Below are positions 53,162-62,588 of a stretch of 64,000 nt of DNA, piece after piece. The stretch's first letter is position 1. Each line of letters begins with the position of its first letter. Position numbers and translations under genes: made by a program. This DNA is from Helicovermis profundi. Its GTDB lineage: Bacteria; Bacillota; Clostridia; Peptostreptococcales; Acidaminobacteraceae. Under the pieces are notes generated by a model. That model was not told where the DNA came from, searched no databases, and saw nothing but the letters and a program-made list of their open reading frames with translations. The stretch spans positions 388,001 through 452,000 of the forward strand of contig NZ_AP028654.1 of assembly GCF_033097505.1 (NCBI RefSeq), in the 5' to 3' direction.

Positions 53162-54436
53162 ATGTTTGATGCAACTAAAGAGTATGCTTTAAAACTTGAT
53201 TTAGAAGATGAATCAAAAAAGTTTAGAGACAGGTTTTATATTCAAAATGATTTGATTTATATGGATGGAAATTCTCTGGGTATGATGTCAATTGATGCAG
53301 AAACATGTGTTAATAGAGTGCTTAACGAGTGGAAAACTCTTGCTATTAATGGTTGGTCAGACGCTAAAATTCCTTGGTTTTATTATGCTGAAGAATTGGC
53401 GAAAAAAATGAGTAAATTTATGGGAACCTCAGAAAATGAGATTATTATTCATAGTTCAGCCACAATAAATCTTCATATTGGATTATCTATATTTTATAAA
53501 CCAGAAGGAATCAGAAGCAAAATAATTATGGACGAACTTAATTTTCCTTCTGATATTTATGCAGTAAAAAGCCATATTAAAAGTTTAGGATATGAAGTAG
53601 AAGAAGTGCTTGAGCTTATAAAAAGCAATGATGGTAAGACGATTAATGAAGATGATATTATAAATTCTTTTACGAATGAAATTGCGCTAGTAATTTTGCC
53701 GAGTGTTTTATACAGAAGTGGTCAGCTTTTAAATATAGAAAGAATTACAAAAGAAGCGCATAAGAAAGGAATCTATGTTCTATTTGATTTATGTCATTCT
53801 GCAGGAGCGTTTAGACATGAATTATCTAAATGGGATGTTGATTTTGCATTTTGGTGTGGATACAAATATTTTAATAATGGACCAGGTGGAGTAGCAAGTA
53901 TTTATATTAATAAAAAACATTTTGATAGAGAAACCGGGCTTGCGGGTTGGTTTGGATATAAAAAAGAGAGTCAATTTGATATGAAATTAGACTTTGTTAA
54001 GTCAAAAAATGCGGGTGGTTTTCAAATAAGTACTCCACATTTACTAAGTATGGCGCCACTTGAAGGTTCTCTTAATATATTTGAAGAAGCTGGAATAGAT
54101 AATTTAAGAAGTAAATCGTTAAAGCTTACGGATTATTTGATATTTTTGATTGAAAAAAAACTTAGTAAATTTGATTTTACAATAGGAACTCCAAAAGAAC
54201 ATTCAAGGCGTGGTGGACATGTTGCATTAGAGCATGATGACGCAATAAGAATAAATGAAGCAATTAAAAATAATAATATTATACCAGATTTTAGATTTCC
54301 AAATACAATCAGACTTGCACCGATTGCTCTATATACTTCTTTTTTTGAAGTGTGGAAAGTGGTTGATATAATAGAAAAAATTATGATGAACGAAGAATAT
54401 AAAAAATTTGATGATAAAAGAAGTACAATTGCTTAA
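53162..54436 (+). CDS. kynU: Kynureninase
   Basis: PLP enzyme (424 aa) that cleaves kynurenine to anthranilate and alanine. Typical segments are YMDGNSLGMMS, WKTLAINGWSDAKIPWF, VLFDLCHSAGAFRHEL, DFAFWCGYKYFNNGPGG (PLP lysine in GYKY), TGLAGWFGY and the arginine-rich C-terminal FRFPNTIRLAPIALYTSF. RBS GAGGGGG lies upstream. No tryptophan dioxygenase or kynurenine formamidase lies nearby, so the substrate may be taken up. It is followed at 28 bases by a YjbR-family gene. Confidence 0.93.
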   Translation: MFDATKEYALKLDLEDESKKFRDRFYIQNDLIYMDGNSLGMMSIDAETCVNRVLNEWKTLAINGWSDAKIPWFYYAEELAKKMSKFMGTSENEIIIHSSATINLHIGLSIFYKPEGIRSKIIMDELNFPSDIYAVKSHIKSLGYEVEEVLELIKSNDGKTINEDDIINSFTNEIALVILPSVLYRSGQLLNIERITKEAHKKGIYVLFDLCHSAGAFRHELSKWDVDFAFWCGYKYFNNGPGGVASIYINKKHFDRETGLAGWFGYKKESQFDMKLDFVKSKNAGGFQISTPHLLSMAPLEGSLNIFEEAGIDNLRSKSLKLTDYLIFLIEKKLSKFDFTIGTPKEHSRRGGHVALEHDDAIRINEAIKNNNIIPDFRFPNTIRLAPIALYTSFFEVWKVVDIIEKIMMNEEYKKFDDKRSTIA

Positions 54437-54463
54437 TAATTTTGACTTAAAGAGGAGGTAAAA

Positions 54464-54820
54464 ATGACTAGAGAAGACGTAGTTAAATATTTTTTAAGTA
54501 AGCCATATGCTATAGAATATTACCCATTTGATATGGTTACTGCTGTTTTTAAAGTAGGCGGGAAAATGTTTGCACTTATTAGCGATCATGAAAAAGATAG
54601 ATTAAGTATTAATCTAAAAAATACACCGGAAGATAATATTGAACTTAGGGAAATGTTTAAAGAGATAATTCCAGGTTATCATATGAATAAGACTCATTGG
54701 AATACAGTCTATTTAGATGGTGAATTAGAAGAAACATTAATTAAAAGACTTATAGATGATTCTTATAATATTGTATATAAATCTCTTACAAAGAAGGTTA
54801 AAAAAGAATTAGAACTATAG
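54464..54820 (+). CDS. MmcQ/YjbR-family protein
   Basis: Protein of 118 aa, the full length of the MmcQ/YjbR (CyaY-like fold) family. It starts with a helix (REDVVKYFLSKPYAIEYYPF) and continues AVFKVGGKMFALI, and HMNKTHWNTVYLDG with the typical NxxHWxxV pattern. The last helix is LIDDSYNIVYKSLTKKVKKE. DNA-binding and other roles have been proposed for the family; none is established. RBS GAGGAGG. Probably co-transcribed with kynU and the next gene. Confidence 0.9.
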   Translation: MTREDVVKYFLSKPYAIEYYPFDMVTAVFKVGGKMFALISDHEKDRLSINLKNTPEDNIELREMFKEIIPGYHMNKTHWNTVYLDGELEETLIKRLIDDSYNIVYKSLTKKVKKELEL

Positions 54821-54842
54821 GAATTTTATAAGGAGAAATTCA

Positions 54843-56027
54843 ATGATTCATATAAACAAAATAATTACAATTTCAGTATTGATACTTATAATTTTACTAA
54901 CAGTTTTGGGATGCTCTAAAAAAGAAATTTTTACTAATGAAGAAAATATTGATACTGACAATGAAGATACAAATGCTAGTAAAGAAAAAGTAGAAGTTCT
55001 AGGAAAATATAGATTGCCAGATGAAGCGGGTGAACATGAAGGAACTTGGCTTCAATGGCCCCATAATAACACTTATGGAAAAGGGTATAAAGAAGAATTA
55101 ACTCCGATTTGGCTTGAAATGACAAAAAAATTAAGTGTGGGAGAAAAAGTTCATATAGTTACATATGATGAAAAAGAGGAGAAATATGTCAAAGAACTTC
55201 TTACAAATGTAAATATGGATAAAATTGATTTTAACATTTTTCAAACCGACGATGTATGGGCAAGAGATAATGGACCTATTTTTGTTTATGATACAAATAA
55301 TGAACTTAAAATTATGGACTGGGGATTTAATGGTTGGGGAGAAAAAGTTCCTTATAATAAAGATCGTTTACTAAGAAGACATGTGGGTGAAAAATTAGGA
55401 ATAGAAGTCATAGATTTAAATGACGTTGTAATAGAAGGTGGAGCAATTGAATTAGATGGAAATGGAAGTCTGCTTTTAACAAGGAGTGCTGTAGTTAATC
55501 CTAATAGAAATCCATTGCTAAGCGAAAAAGAGATAGAAATGTATTTAGAAGAAAATTATGGAGTTTCAAATTTTATTTGGCTTGATGGAGTAAAAGGTAT
55601 GGAAATTACAGATTTTCATATAGACGGGTTTGCTAAATTTTATAATAAATCAACTTTAATTACATTATCTAAGGGTGATTTATTGGAGTGGGGAGTAAGT
55701 AAAAATGATATAGAAGTACTATTTAATGCTAAAAATAAAGATGGAATAAAATATAAATATATATATTTACCGCTTACTAAAAAAAATGTTATTCTAAAAA
55801 ATGGCAAAAAATTAGGCTACAAAGGATCATATGCAAATTTCTATATAGGAAATAAAGTAATTTTAGTGCCAAATTACAATGATCCCAATGATGAAACTGC
55901 GAATGAAATAATAAGTAGCCTATATCCTAATCACAAAGTCGTAGGAATAGATGTAAGGGAGTTGTATAAATACGGTGGAATGATTCACTGCGTAACCCAA
56001 CAGCAACCAATTGGTATTAGTGAGTAA
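54843..56027 (+). CDS. Agmatine deiminase-family lipoprotein
   Basis: A 394-aa member of the agmatine deiminase/peptidylarginine-deiminase superfamily (guanidino-group hydrolysis). It has a lipoprotein signal peptide (TVLGC, Cys near residue 24) and an acidic linker before the enzyme domain. Catalytic elements are visible: WLQWPHNN, DVWARDNGPIFV, EGGAIELDGNGSLL, TDFHIDGFAKF and the nucleophile Cys in GGMIHCVTQQQP. Export to the outer face of the membrane is unusual for agmatine deiminase, so it may act on external agmatine or peptidyl-arginine. RBS AAGGAGAAA lies 6 bases before the ATG. Confidence 0.88.
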   Translation: MIHINKIITISVLILIILLTVLGCSKKEIFTNEENIDTDNEDTNASKEKVEVLGKYRLPDEAGEHEGTWLQWPHNNTYGKGYKEELTPIWLEMTKKLSVGEKVHIVTYDEKEEKYVKELLTNVNMDKIDFNIFQTDDVWARDNGPIFVYDTNNELKIMDWGFNGWGEKVPYNKDRLLRRHVGEKLGIEVIDLNDVVIEGGAIELDGNGSLLLTRSAVVNPNRNPLLSEKEIEMYLEENYGVSNFIWLDGVKGMEITDFHIDGFAKFYNKSTLITLSKGDLLEWGVSKNDIEVLFNAKNKDGIKYKYIYLPLTKKNVILKNGKKLGYKGSYANFYIGNKVILVPNYNDPNDETANEIISSLYPNHKVVGIDVRELYKYGGMIHCVTQQQPIGISE

Positions 56028-56047
56028 CTTAGTAAAAGAAAAATTAT

Positions 56048-56536
56048 TTAGTTTTTACTAATTAAATCTACTAATTCTTCAAAAGTATTCTTAATGTATA
56101 CACCTTTTCTGTAAAGCATTTTTTTTACAATTACTTCTTGCTGGGGAGAATTATTTTCAATGTTTTCTATAAATTTTGGCGTTCGGTTCCACTGCCAAAG
56201 GACAGAGTAATTTTCATCTAAGCCTACTAGAATTGGCGTAGCGATGTTAGTAAATTTATTTTTAATAATATCTTCATTAATGATTACTTTGACAACAATA
56301 TTGCTATTTTTATCAAAACATTTTAATGCGTTTAAATTTACAATGCTATCAATACAAAATCTATATGCAAAAGCAATAATGTATTTTGTTTTTGATTGAT
56401 TAAAATCAATATTACTACTAGTACAATAATCTTGATTTTCTTTTTCTATTTTTGCATAGTAGTGACCTTGTAAAACTGGTAGATTATTATAAAATTCTTC
56501 TAGTGACATTGAAAAATCATGTATTAGTGTTTTCAT
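56048..56536 (-). CDS. Thioredoxin-fold protein with atypical active site
   Basis: Protein of 162 aa with a thioredoxin-like pattern: helix, then a strand YIIAFAYRFCIDSIVNLNALKC, then IATPILVGLDENYSVL with the cis-proline (ATP). The usual WCxxC is FCIDS, so only one cysteine remains, as in the thioredoxin_9 group (CGDS). It may act as a one-cysteine redox or non-redox partner. RBS AAGGAGAC lies on the minus strand. Convergent with the deiminase gene; upstream lies the IS110 left flank. Confidence 0.6.
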   Translation of the reverse strand: MKTLIHDFSMSLEEFYNNLPVLQGHYYAKIEKENQDYCTSSNIDFNQSKTKYIIAFAYRFCIDSIVNLNALKCFDKNSNIVVKVIINEDIIKNKFTNIATPILVGLDENYSVLWQWNRTPKFIENIENNSPQQEVIVKKMLYRKGVYIKNTFEELVDLISKN

Positions 56537-56552
56537 GTAAGTCTCCTTGTAT

Positions 56553-56603
56553 AATTAGGTTAGAAATATTGCTTAAGTTTCTTGCGAATATTCTTACCTA
56601 ATT
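56553..56603. other. Long imperfect inverted repeat upstream of the thioredoxin-like gene
   Basis: AATTAGGT...AATATTGC (56553-56572) pairs with GCGAATATTCTTACCTAATT (56584-56603) around an 11-base loop. It lies between the thioredoxin-like gene and the IS110 transposase, and could be an operator, a terminator-like structure, or part of the IS110 left end. Confidence 0.5.
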
Positions 56604-56885
56604 CATTTATATTGTTTGTGATTAAAAATAAGTTCAACCACTTAACATACTGTAATTTTTCTATTATAGTTATCTCATAAAGAGTATATGCGTCTTCTCC
56701 TTGAATGACTCATTTCTTGAGTTTATATTCGTAACAAAGCTTGCATTATTGTGAGATTCTTTGATTTAGCTGGTTGAATTTCTCTTTGATCATAAATATT
56801 ATTAGAGAATTATTCGTGTCACTTACAAGGTTAATTGACTCACTAATTATTGTTACTCTTTATTATTTTAAATGGGGGTTATTTT
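56604..56885 (+). ncRNA. Candidate IS110 bridge-RNA region
   Basis: Non-coding region directly upstream of the IS110 recombinase, with several local palindromes (for example AATGACTCATTTCTTGAG and GAATTTCTCTTTGATC with following ATTAGAGAATTATTC). The position fits IS110-group bridge RNAs, which pair with both donor and target DNA. The assignment rests on position and family knowledge; loop sequences were not resolved. Confidence 0.4.
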
Positions 56886-58190
56886 ATGTCTAACTATTAC
56901 CATTTGCCTGTTGTAGGCATTGATGTTGCTGCTAATTTTTCAGTAGTTACTGCTTTAAAACCTAATGGCGACGTATTCCGTAAGAACCTTAAAATTAGCC
57001 ATACACTTGGGGGCTTCAATAAACTTCTTCTTTTTCTACAAAAAATTGAAGAAGAGTTTAACGATAGTCCCAAAGTATTTTGCGAATCCACGGGAATATA
57101 TCATCTTACTCTTCTTCATTTTCTTGTTAAAAATCAGATTGATATACATGTAATAAATCCTCTGATAACTAATTCTAACAAGAATTCGAACATAAGAAAA
57201 GTAAAAACTGATAAATTAGATTCTCTTTCCATCGCAAAAATTTGTAAATTTGATAATGTAAAGACTTCAACATTCACTAGTGAGGAGTTTTTACACCTTA
57301 AACTCCTAGTTCGTGAGTATTACAAAGTTGTTGATTTAAAGGCAAATTTGAAAAAAACTTTCTCAAATAATATTTATATTAACTATCCAGGACTTCAAAA
57401 TGCATTTGCTAATATAACAGGTAAGACACCTTTAATATTTATTAGAAAATATCCAACACCTAAACATCTTCTTAACGCTGAGCCCAAAGTTGTTATTGAA
57501 CTTCTAACAAAGTCATCAAGACGTGGTTCTAGTTGGGCTAATAATAAATATAACAAACTTATAAAAATCGCTAATAGTGCCAATATCATTGGTATTACTC
57601 CCTTGCTTTTTGAATCTAAAGTAATACGTTTTAGCGAAAGTTTTGATTTTTATACAAATCAACTTAGAAATATTGTAGATGAAATTCACCAATATATTGA
57701 CAATGCCTCTTTTGGAGAAGTATTTAAACAAAATATTAATCTTCTTAAAAGTTTCAAAGGTCTTGGTGATATAACTGCAATTACTTTGTTAGTTGAAATG
57801 GGTGATATTAATAATTTTTCTAAGCCTCAACAACTTGTAGCTTTTTTCGGTGTAGATCCTAGCGTTAATCAATCTGGCAATTTTAGCGGTGATCGCAATA
57901 AAATGTCCAAACGTGGTACTGCTATAGGTAGAAGAGCTTTGTACACAGTCGCTCTTGCTTCAATACGTACAAGTAAAAATAAAAAGCCAATAAATCTTGT
58001 TTTGTATGAATATTATCACATAGCCCTTGATAAGAAAAAGAAAAAAGTTAAACTTGTAGCTGTTATGAATAAACTACTTCGCTATATTTTTTCAATACTA
58101 AAAAATCAAAAACCATATGAAGTTAGAAATCCACTCGTCCACAAAAGGATGTTTTTAGAATCTAAACTTCATAATCCTGTTGCTGCTTAA
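56886..58190 (+). CDS. IS110-family transposase (RuvC-like DEDD recombinase)
   Basis: Recombinase of 434 aa. The N-terminal DEDD RuvC-like domain shows VVGIDVAANFSVV (D), FCESTGIYHL (E) and KTDKLDSLSIAKI (D,D). The C-terminal Tnp_20 domain carries the serine-containing motif region FKGLGDITAITLLVEMGD, FFGVDPSVNQSGNF and KMSKRGTAIGRRALY. ATG 56886 has GGGGG 7 bases upstream; the frame opens at 56850. The coding sequence is intact, so the element may be active. Confidence 0.93.
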   Translation: MSNYYHLPVVGIDVAANFSVVTALKPNGDVFRKNLKISHTLGGFNKLLLFLQKIEEEFNDSPKVFCESTGIYHLTLLHFLVKNQIDIHVINPLITNSNKNSNIRKVKTDKLDSLSIAKICKFDNVKTSTFTSEEFLHLKLLVREYYKVVDLKANLKKTFSNNIYINYPGLQNAFANITGKTPLIFIRKYPTPKHLLNAEPKVVIELLTKSSRRGSSWANNKYNKLIKIANSANIIGITPLLFESKVIRFSESFDFYTNQLRNIVDEIHQYIDNASFGEVFKQNINLLKSFKGLGDITAITLLVEMGDINNFSKPQQLVAFFGVDPSVNQSGNFSGDRNKMSKRGTAIGRRALYTVALASIRTSKNKKPINLVLYEYYHIALDKKKKKVKLVAVMNKLLRYIFSILKNQKPYEVRNPLVHKRMFLESKLHNPVAA

Positions 58191-58354
58191 TAAATATTTT
58201 TACAGTAAATAATATTGAATGTTCATTTTTACTCGAGCATTATTTAGTATGCTCATTTTTAATAAGAACTTTTTTTATTAAATTACTTGACTATTACTAG
58301 CTGGTCTTTTAAAGTTTTTAAGAATAGTTATTGTCTAACTATTTTCTTTTTACC

Positions 58355-58999
58355 CTATAAAAGTTCCGTAAAACTATGAATATATCTAATAGATTTTTTT
58401 TCAAGTTCATTTTTATATTCTTTTGAAGTTTCGTCGTAAATAGCGATAACATCCATTCCGGCGCGCCTAGCAGCATCAACTCCAGCTTCAGTATCTTCAA
58501 ATACAAGACATTTTGAGGGCTCTACATTTAAATCTTTAGCAACTTTTAAGTATATATATGGAAAGGGTTTGCCTTTTTCAACTTCACATGAAGTTGAAAC
58601 AGTATCAAAAAAGTGATTGATATTATTACCTTCGATTGCGAGTTTAGTTAATTCTTTTGTATTACTTGTTCCAATTCCTAGAGGCATATTTATTTCTTTT
58701 AAATATACTAAGAAGTCATAGACTCCTTCTTTTAGTTTTACCTTTTCTCTAAAATAATGGCTAGCCATTTCTCGCCATATTATTTTTAATTCTTCTACAC
58801 TTTCACTTAAATTAAATTCATTAATAAAGTAATTTGCAGTTTCAGTAAAACTCATACCTTCAATGTTCTTTTGTAGATTTTTAGGAACTTTTTTTCCTTT
58901 GCTTGCTAAGAAATCAATATCGATTTGCAGCCACATCCACATTGAATCTACTAGTGTTCCGTCTAAATCAAATATTACTGCATCGTATTTACTAAACAT
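58355..58999 (-). CDS. HAD-family phosphatase (beta-phosphoglucomutase-like)
   Basis: Haloacid dehalogenase-type hydrolase of 214 aa, subfamily IA. Motif I is DAVIFDLDGTLVDS (nucleophile first Asp), motif II is LGIGTSNT, motif III is KGKPFPYIYL, and motif IV is CLVFEDTEAGVDAARRAGM. A cap domain (about residues 20-85) is present. The substrate is a phosphorylated sugar or similar small metabolite; it cannot be specified. RBS AAAGGAGAAAT lies upstream on the minus strand. Confidence 0.93.
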   Translation of the reverse strand: MFSKYDAVIFDLDGTLVDSMWMWLQIDIDFLASKGKKVPKNLQKNIEGMSFTETANYFINEFNLSESVEELKIIWREMASHYFREKVKLKEGVYDFLVYLKEINMPLGIGTSNTKELTKLAIEGNNINHFFDTVSTSCEVEKGKPFPYIYLKVAKDLNVEPSKCLVFEDTEAGVDAARRAGMDVIAIYDETSKEYKNELEKKSIRYIHSFTELL

Positions 59000-59084
59000 A
59001 TTTCTCCTTTATGAATCATATATACTTTAAGCATGATAAATCTAAATTTATATATGATGGTATAATTATTATTATAAAAAATTC

Positions 59085-59113
59085 TAAGACTTTATTTTTT
59101 AAATAAAGTCTTA
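59085..59113. terminator. Terminator between the EEP-family and HAD genes
   Basis: The perfect stem TAAGACTTTATTT / AAATAAAGTCTTA lies just after the minus-strand hydrolase gene. Confidence 0.8.
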
Positions 59114-59126
59114 AAGTATAGTTCTA

Positions 59127-60179
59127 CTATTTAAATTTAAAAACTGCAGTTACTGGATTATGATCAGTATGTTCAAATCCTAAATCATGACCTTTAACAG
59201 ATAAAACTTCGATATTGTTTGAAACGTAGAATCCATCAATAACAGTTTCGAATGAAGTTCCTTTTTTATAAGGTGTAGTTGTTGAACGTATTGTCATTGT
59301 GCTTTCATCAGTGGCTAAAGTGAAATCTTCTTTAAATAATTCTTCGGGTAAAAGTGCTAACCAATCTGGAAGTTTTCCTTTGTAAGTGTCAAGAAATGTT
59401 CTACTAAGTAAATGATTCCAGTCGCCGGATAAGACAACATAGTTTCCATCGGTATATTTTGCCTTTATATATTTTAACAGAAATTCTAATTGCTGAGCTT
59501 TTATAAGCCCACCTTTGTCAAAAGCAGATAGATGAAGGTTTACAAAGATTAAATTTTTTCCATTGGATAGAGGTACAGTATTTTCTATAATACATCTATC
59601 AAGCATAAAATACCTTCTTGGAAAGGTTTCTTTTCCAGGAAGTGCATACCTAAGTGATTTAGATGTTTTATACTTTGAAAGTGTAAGTAATCCTGATTCA
59701 ACGTGCCCCATAGGATCAGTTAATGGAACTGGAACCCATTTTGATATATAGTTGTAAGCGAATGTCTGTGAATAATCTTTAAACTCATTTTCTATAGCTT
59801 TCTTTTCATCAATATGATAACTTCTTGTTGAATTTGTATCAACTTCTTGAATTGAAATAAAATCAGAATTTGTGCTTTTTAAAAAATCTAAAACAGAGTC
59901 TAAATTTTCTTTAGTTTTTTCTTTGCTAGATGATTTTGACATTGTGCCGCCATCCATAAAGAAATCTTGATATTTATCTAGACCACAGTATCCAATATTG
60001 TATGTAGTAACTGAGAAATTCTTATCAATTGGCATTATTTTTTCACTCTTACCATCAATTGTTGCGTTTTCAATTTCTTTTGGACTATAATCAGTGATAA
60101 TAATATATGATAAGTATATTATAAATAGCGTAGCTAATAGGGCAATAATAGCTAATGAAATTTTAAAAATTTTAAACAT
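59127..60179 (-). CDS. Endonuclease/exonuclease/phosphatase-family protein, membrane-anchored
   Basis: A 350-aa protein with an N-terminal membrane segment (about residues 6-28), so the enzyme domain probably lies outside. The EEP fold is clear: TTYNIGYCG, ISIQEVDTNS (metal Glu), FVNLHLSAFD, VVLSGDWNHLL (catalytic Asp/Asn) and a C-terminal GHDLGFEHTDHNPVTAVF (Asp-His). Targets could be nucleic acids, phosphoinositides or sphingomyelin-type lipids. ATG 60179 follows GGAGG by 5 bases; the frame opens at 60191. Confidence 0.9.
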   Translation of the reverse strand: MFKIFKISLAIIALLATLFIIYLSYIIITDYSPKEIENATIDGKSEKIMPIDKNFSVTTYNIGYCGLDKYQDFFMDGGTMSKSSSKEKTKENLDSVLDFLKSTNSDFISIQEVDTNSTRSYHIDEKKAIENEFKDYSQTFAYNYISKWVPVPLTDPMGHVESGLLTLSKYKTSKSLRYALPGKETFPRRYFMLDRCIIENTVPLSNGKNLIFVNLHLSAFDKGGLIKAQQLEFLLKYIKAKYTDGNYVVLSGDWNHLLSRTFLDTYKGKLPDWLALLPEELFKEDFTLATDESTMTIRSTTTPYKKGTSFETVIDGFYVSNNIEVLSVKGHDLGFEHTDHNPVTAVFKFK

Positions 60180-60336
60180 TAGAACCTCCATTTAATATGA
60201 TTTTTAAGTCTATTTATGGTATTATTATATCAAATATATATAATAAAAAATAGCAAAAATAATCACTTGTAATTACTTTTGTAAGCTGAATACCATAAAT
60301 TAATTAAAAAATGTTTTTTAATTAATTAAGTTATGT

Positions 60337-60342
60337 TATAAT
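60337..60342 (+). promoter_or_regulatory. Extended -10 element upstream of speD
   Basis: TATGTTATAAT (TG-N-TATAAT) about 48 bases before the speD start; no strong -35 is evident. Confidence 0.55.
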
Positions 60343-60389
60343 TCTAATGCTATATTTTAATATCACATTTGAACAAAAGGAGAAACTAA

Positions 60390-61190
60390 ATGAACGACAA
60401 ATTAAAGTTGTATGGCTTTAATAATTTAACTAAAACTTTAAGTTTTAATATTTACGATATTTGTTATACAAAAACAAAAGAAGATCAACAAAAATATATT
60501 GAGTATATAGATGAGCAGTATAATGCTAAAAGGCTTACAGATATACTTATTGAAGTTACACGTATTATTGGGGCAAGCGTTTTGAATATTGCTAAACAAG
60601 ATTATGATCCGCAGGGTGCTAGTGTAACACTTCTTATATCTGAAGATCCGCTTCGTGAAAGTGAAATTGATTCTTCTTGTAATAAAGGTATATTAGACTA
60701 TAGGGATTCGGTTGTAGCACATCTTGATAAAAGTCATATTACAGTTCATACTTACCCTGAAACCCATCCAAGTAAAGGAATAGCAACATTTAGAGTTGAT
60801 ATAGATGTTTCGACATGTGGTGAAATATCACCGCTAAAAGCATTAAATTATCTTATAGAATCTTTTGATTCAGATATATTAAATTTGGATTATAGAGTTC
60901 GAGGCTTTACAAGAGATTTTGTTGGAAATAAACTTTTTATTGATCATAAAATAACTTCTATTCAAGATTACATTTCGGATGAGGTTTTGGCAAAATATAG
61001 TGCGATTGATATAAACGTATACCAAGAGCATATATTTCATACAAAAATGATGCTTAAGAATTTTGATCTTGATGATTATTTGTTTTCTACAGAAAAAATT
61101 GATTTAGAAGTAGAAGAAAGAAATAGTATGAATAAAGAATTAAAAATAGAAATGCAAGAAATTTATTATGGAAAGAATTATATAGAATAA
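60390..61190 (+). CDS. speD: S-adenosylmethionine decarboxylase proenzyme, long bacterial type
   Basis: Pyruvoyl enzyme (266 aa) that makes decarboxylated SAM for spermidine synthesis. The length and sequence match the E. coli-type SpeD rather than the short Bacillus type. The self-cleavage site is in [14 protein letters not shown] (Ser becomes the pyruvoyl group). Other family segments are [36 protein letters not shown] and [24 protein letters not shown]. It is monocistronic; no speE is adjacent. Confidence 0.95.
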   Translation: MNDKLKLYGFNNLTKTLSFNIYDICYTKTKEDQQKYIEYIDEQYNAKRLTDILIEVTRIIGASVLNIAKQDYDPQGASVTLLISEDPLRESEIDSSCNKGILDYRDSVVAHLDKSHITVHTYPETHPSKGIATFRVDIDVSTCGEISPLKALNYLIESFDSDILNLDYRVRGFTRDFVGNKLFIDHKITSIQDYISDEVLAKYSAIDINVYQEHIFHTKMMLKNFDLDDYLFSTEKIDLEVEERNSMNKELKIEMQEIYYGKNYIE

Positions 61191-61199
61191 ATAAATATA

Positions 61200-61236
61200 A
61201 AAGCCTATAACTTAAACTGTAGTTATAGGCTTTAAT
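61200..61236 (+). terminator. Terminator of speD
   Basis: AAAGCCTATAACT / AGTTATAGGCTTT perfect 13-bp stem, convergent with the MFS gene. Confidence 0.88.
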
Positions 61237-61286
61237 TGTATTTAACTGCTGTAAATGGTTAGAGACTATATTGAAAATTATTTAAC

Positions 61287-62528
61287 TTAGTGAGTATCTT
61301 TTTTTAATATTACTGAGGCGGATAACATAACAATTGAAACTAAAATGAAGGTAAAATAGAAGCCAAATAAATTTATTACAATACTTCCAAAGATGGGGAG
61401 TAAAACTACAAAAATATTAAGCGAACCTCTTATTCCAAGATATTCAGTTCTACGATTGCTTGGTGCTATATCGAGTAGATACGGTTCGAATCCAATTCTT
61501 CTACCACTAAGAATAAATCCTATTAAAAAAAACAATAAACTATATACGTTTGGACCAAAAAATGAAAGTATAATGGCGAGTAGTGGAATTATTCCTCCAA
61601 GTCTAATACAGACATTAACTATCTGTTTAGAGCTATGTTTTTTAGCTAAATAGCCCCATACGATATTTGAAAGAATGGTTCCAATTATTTGAAACATCAA
61701 ATATTTGCCGATGAAACTTTTATCAATGTTAAAATGCTCTTTTGCAAAAATGATATAAAAAGGAAGTAACATTATACTAAAACTTGCCATGTTTTCAACA
61801 ATTATAAATTTTCTAAAATGTAAATCGTTTTTTAAATAGATTGGTACTTCTTTTAAATAACTAAAAAACGAAGAGCTCGTTGACTCTTTTATTTCTGAAT
61901 CAGGTTCTTTTATTAGAATAAATCCGATTGAAGCAATAACTAATCCTATAAACCCAATAAAAAGATTTACTGAATAATTGAGAGGAAATAGCAAATTTTT
62001 TAATCCGAAAATTTTACTTACTAATAGTCCACCTCCAAAAGCTGCAATACTAGAAAAAAATTGTTTTGAAGCGTATAATTGAGTTCTATCTTTGCTCGGT
62101 AGTAATTTTCCTATAATATCGGCATATGAAATTCCAGCAAATCCTGCGCTAATAGAAAATAGGAATACCCAAAAATAGAAACTGATAATAGTTAAATTAG
62201 GGTTATTAACGCTGAAACGATAAGTAAAAAAAGCCATGCCAAGAAAAGAAATTGCCCTTAGATATATTCCAAGTAGTAGAAATTTCTTTTTCCTTTTATA
62301 TTTTTTTAAAAAATGGCTGAATATTATATTAAAAATTAGTGGAACTCCAAGCATAATAGAATACAAAGATGCAAATAATAGTTTTGAATTAGAAAGCTTA
62401 GAAATAAGTGATGGAAATACAGTGTTTAAATCTAGCATTGACATTGTAAGAGCAAGAAAGAATCCATGCCATATAAATGCGAAATATATAGATTTTTTTG
62501 ATTTGTTAATATTTAATTTAGTGTTCAT
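61287..62528 (-). CDS. MFS transporter
   Basis: Twelve-helix major facilitator protein of 413 aa. Typical features are an early FFLALTMSMLDLNTVFPSLI helix, a basic loop KYKRKKKFLLLG, and the central cytoplasmic loop IKEPDSEIKESTSSSFF. The substrate is unknown. The start MNTKLNINKSKKSIYF at 62528 is supported by AAGGTG 5 bases upstream on the minus strand; the frame opens at 62588 with an extra hydrophobic stretch lacking an RBS. Convergent with speD. Confidence 0.85.
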   Translation of the reverse strand: MNTKLNINKSKKSIYFAFIWHGFFLALTMSMLDLNTVFPSLISKLSNSKLLFASLYSIMLGVPLIFNIIFSHFLKKYKRKKKFLLLGIYLRAISFLGMAFFTYRFSVNNPNLTIISFYFWVFLFSISAGFAGISYADIIGKLLPSKDRTQLYASKQFFSSIAAFGGGLLVSKIFGLKNLLFPLNYSVNLFIGFIGLVIASIGFILIKEPDSEIKESTSSSFFSYLKEVPIYLKNDLHFRKFIIVENMASFSIMLLPFYIIFAKEHFNIDKSFIGKYLMFQIIGTILSNIVWGYLAKKHSSKQIVNVCIRLGGIIPLLAIILSFFGPNVYSLLFFLIGFILSGRRIGFEPYLLDIAPSNRRTEYLGIRGSLNIFVVLLPIFGSIVINLFGFYFTFILVSIVMLSASVILKKDTH

Positions 62529-62588
62529 ATACACCTTGCCTTTTAATATTAAAATAATTGTGATAATAACTAAAATACATAATAACAT

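Larger units (their letters stand above)
56540..58330 (+). mobile_element. IS110-family element (boundaries approximate)
   Basis: The transposase gene is flanked by about 350 non-coding bases upstream and about 160 downstream. IS110-group elements have no long terminal inverted repeats and usually no target duplication, so the exact ends cannot be fixed from one copy. In this family the longer non-coding end encodes the bridge RNA; here that would be the left side. Confidence 0.75.

Noticed and set aside
62529-62588. N-terminal extension of the MFS protein adding another hydrophobic segment
   Set aside because: No RBS at 62588, whereas AAGGTG precedes the ATG at 62528, and the remaining protein already has the full set of helices.
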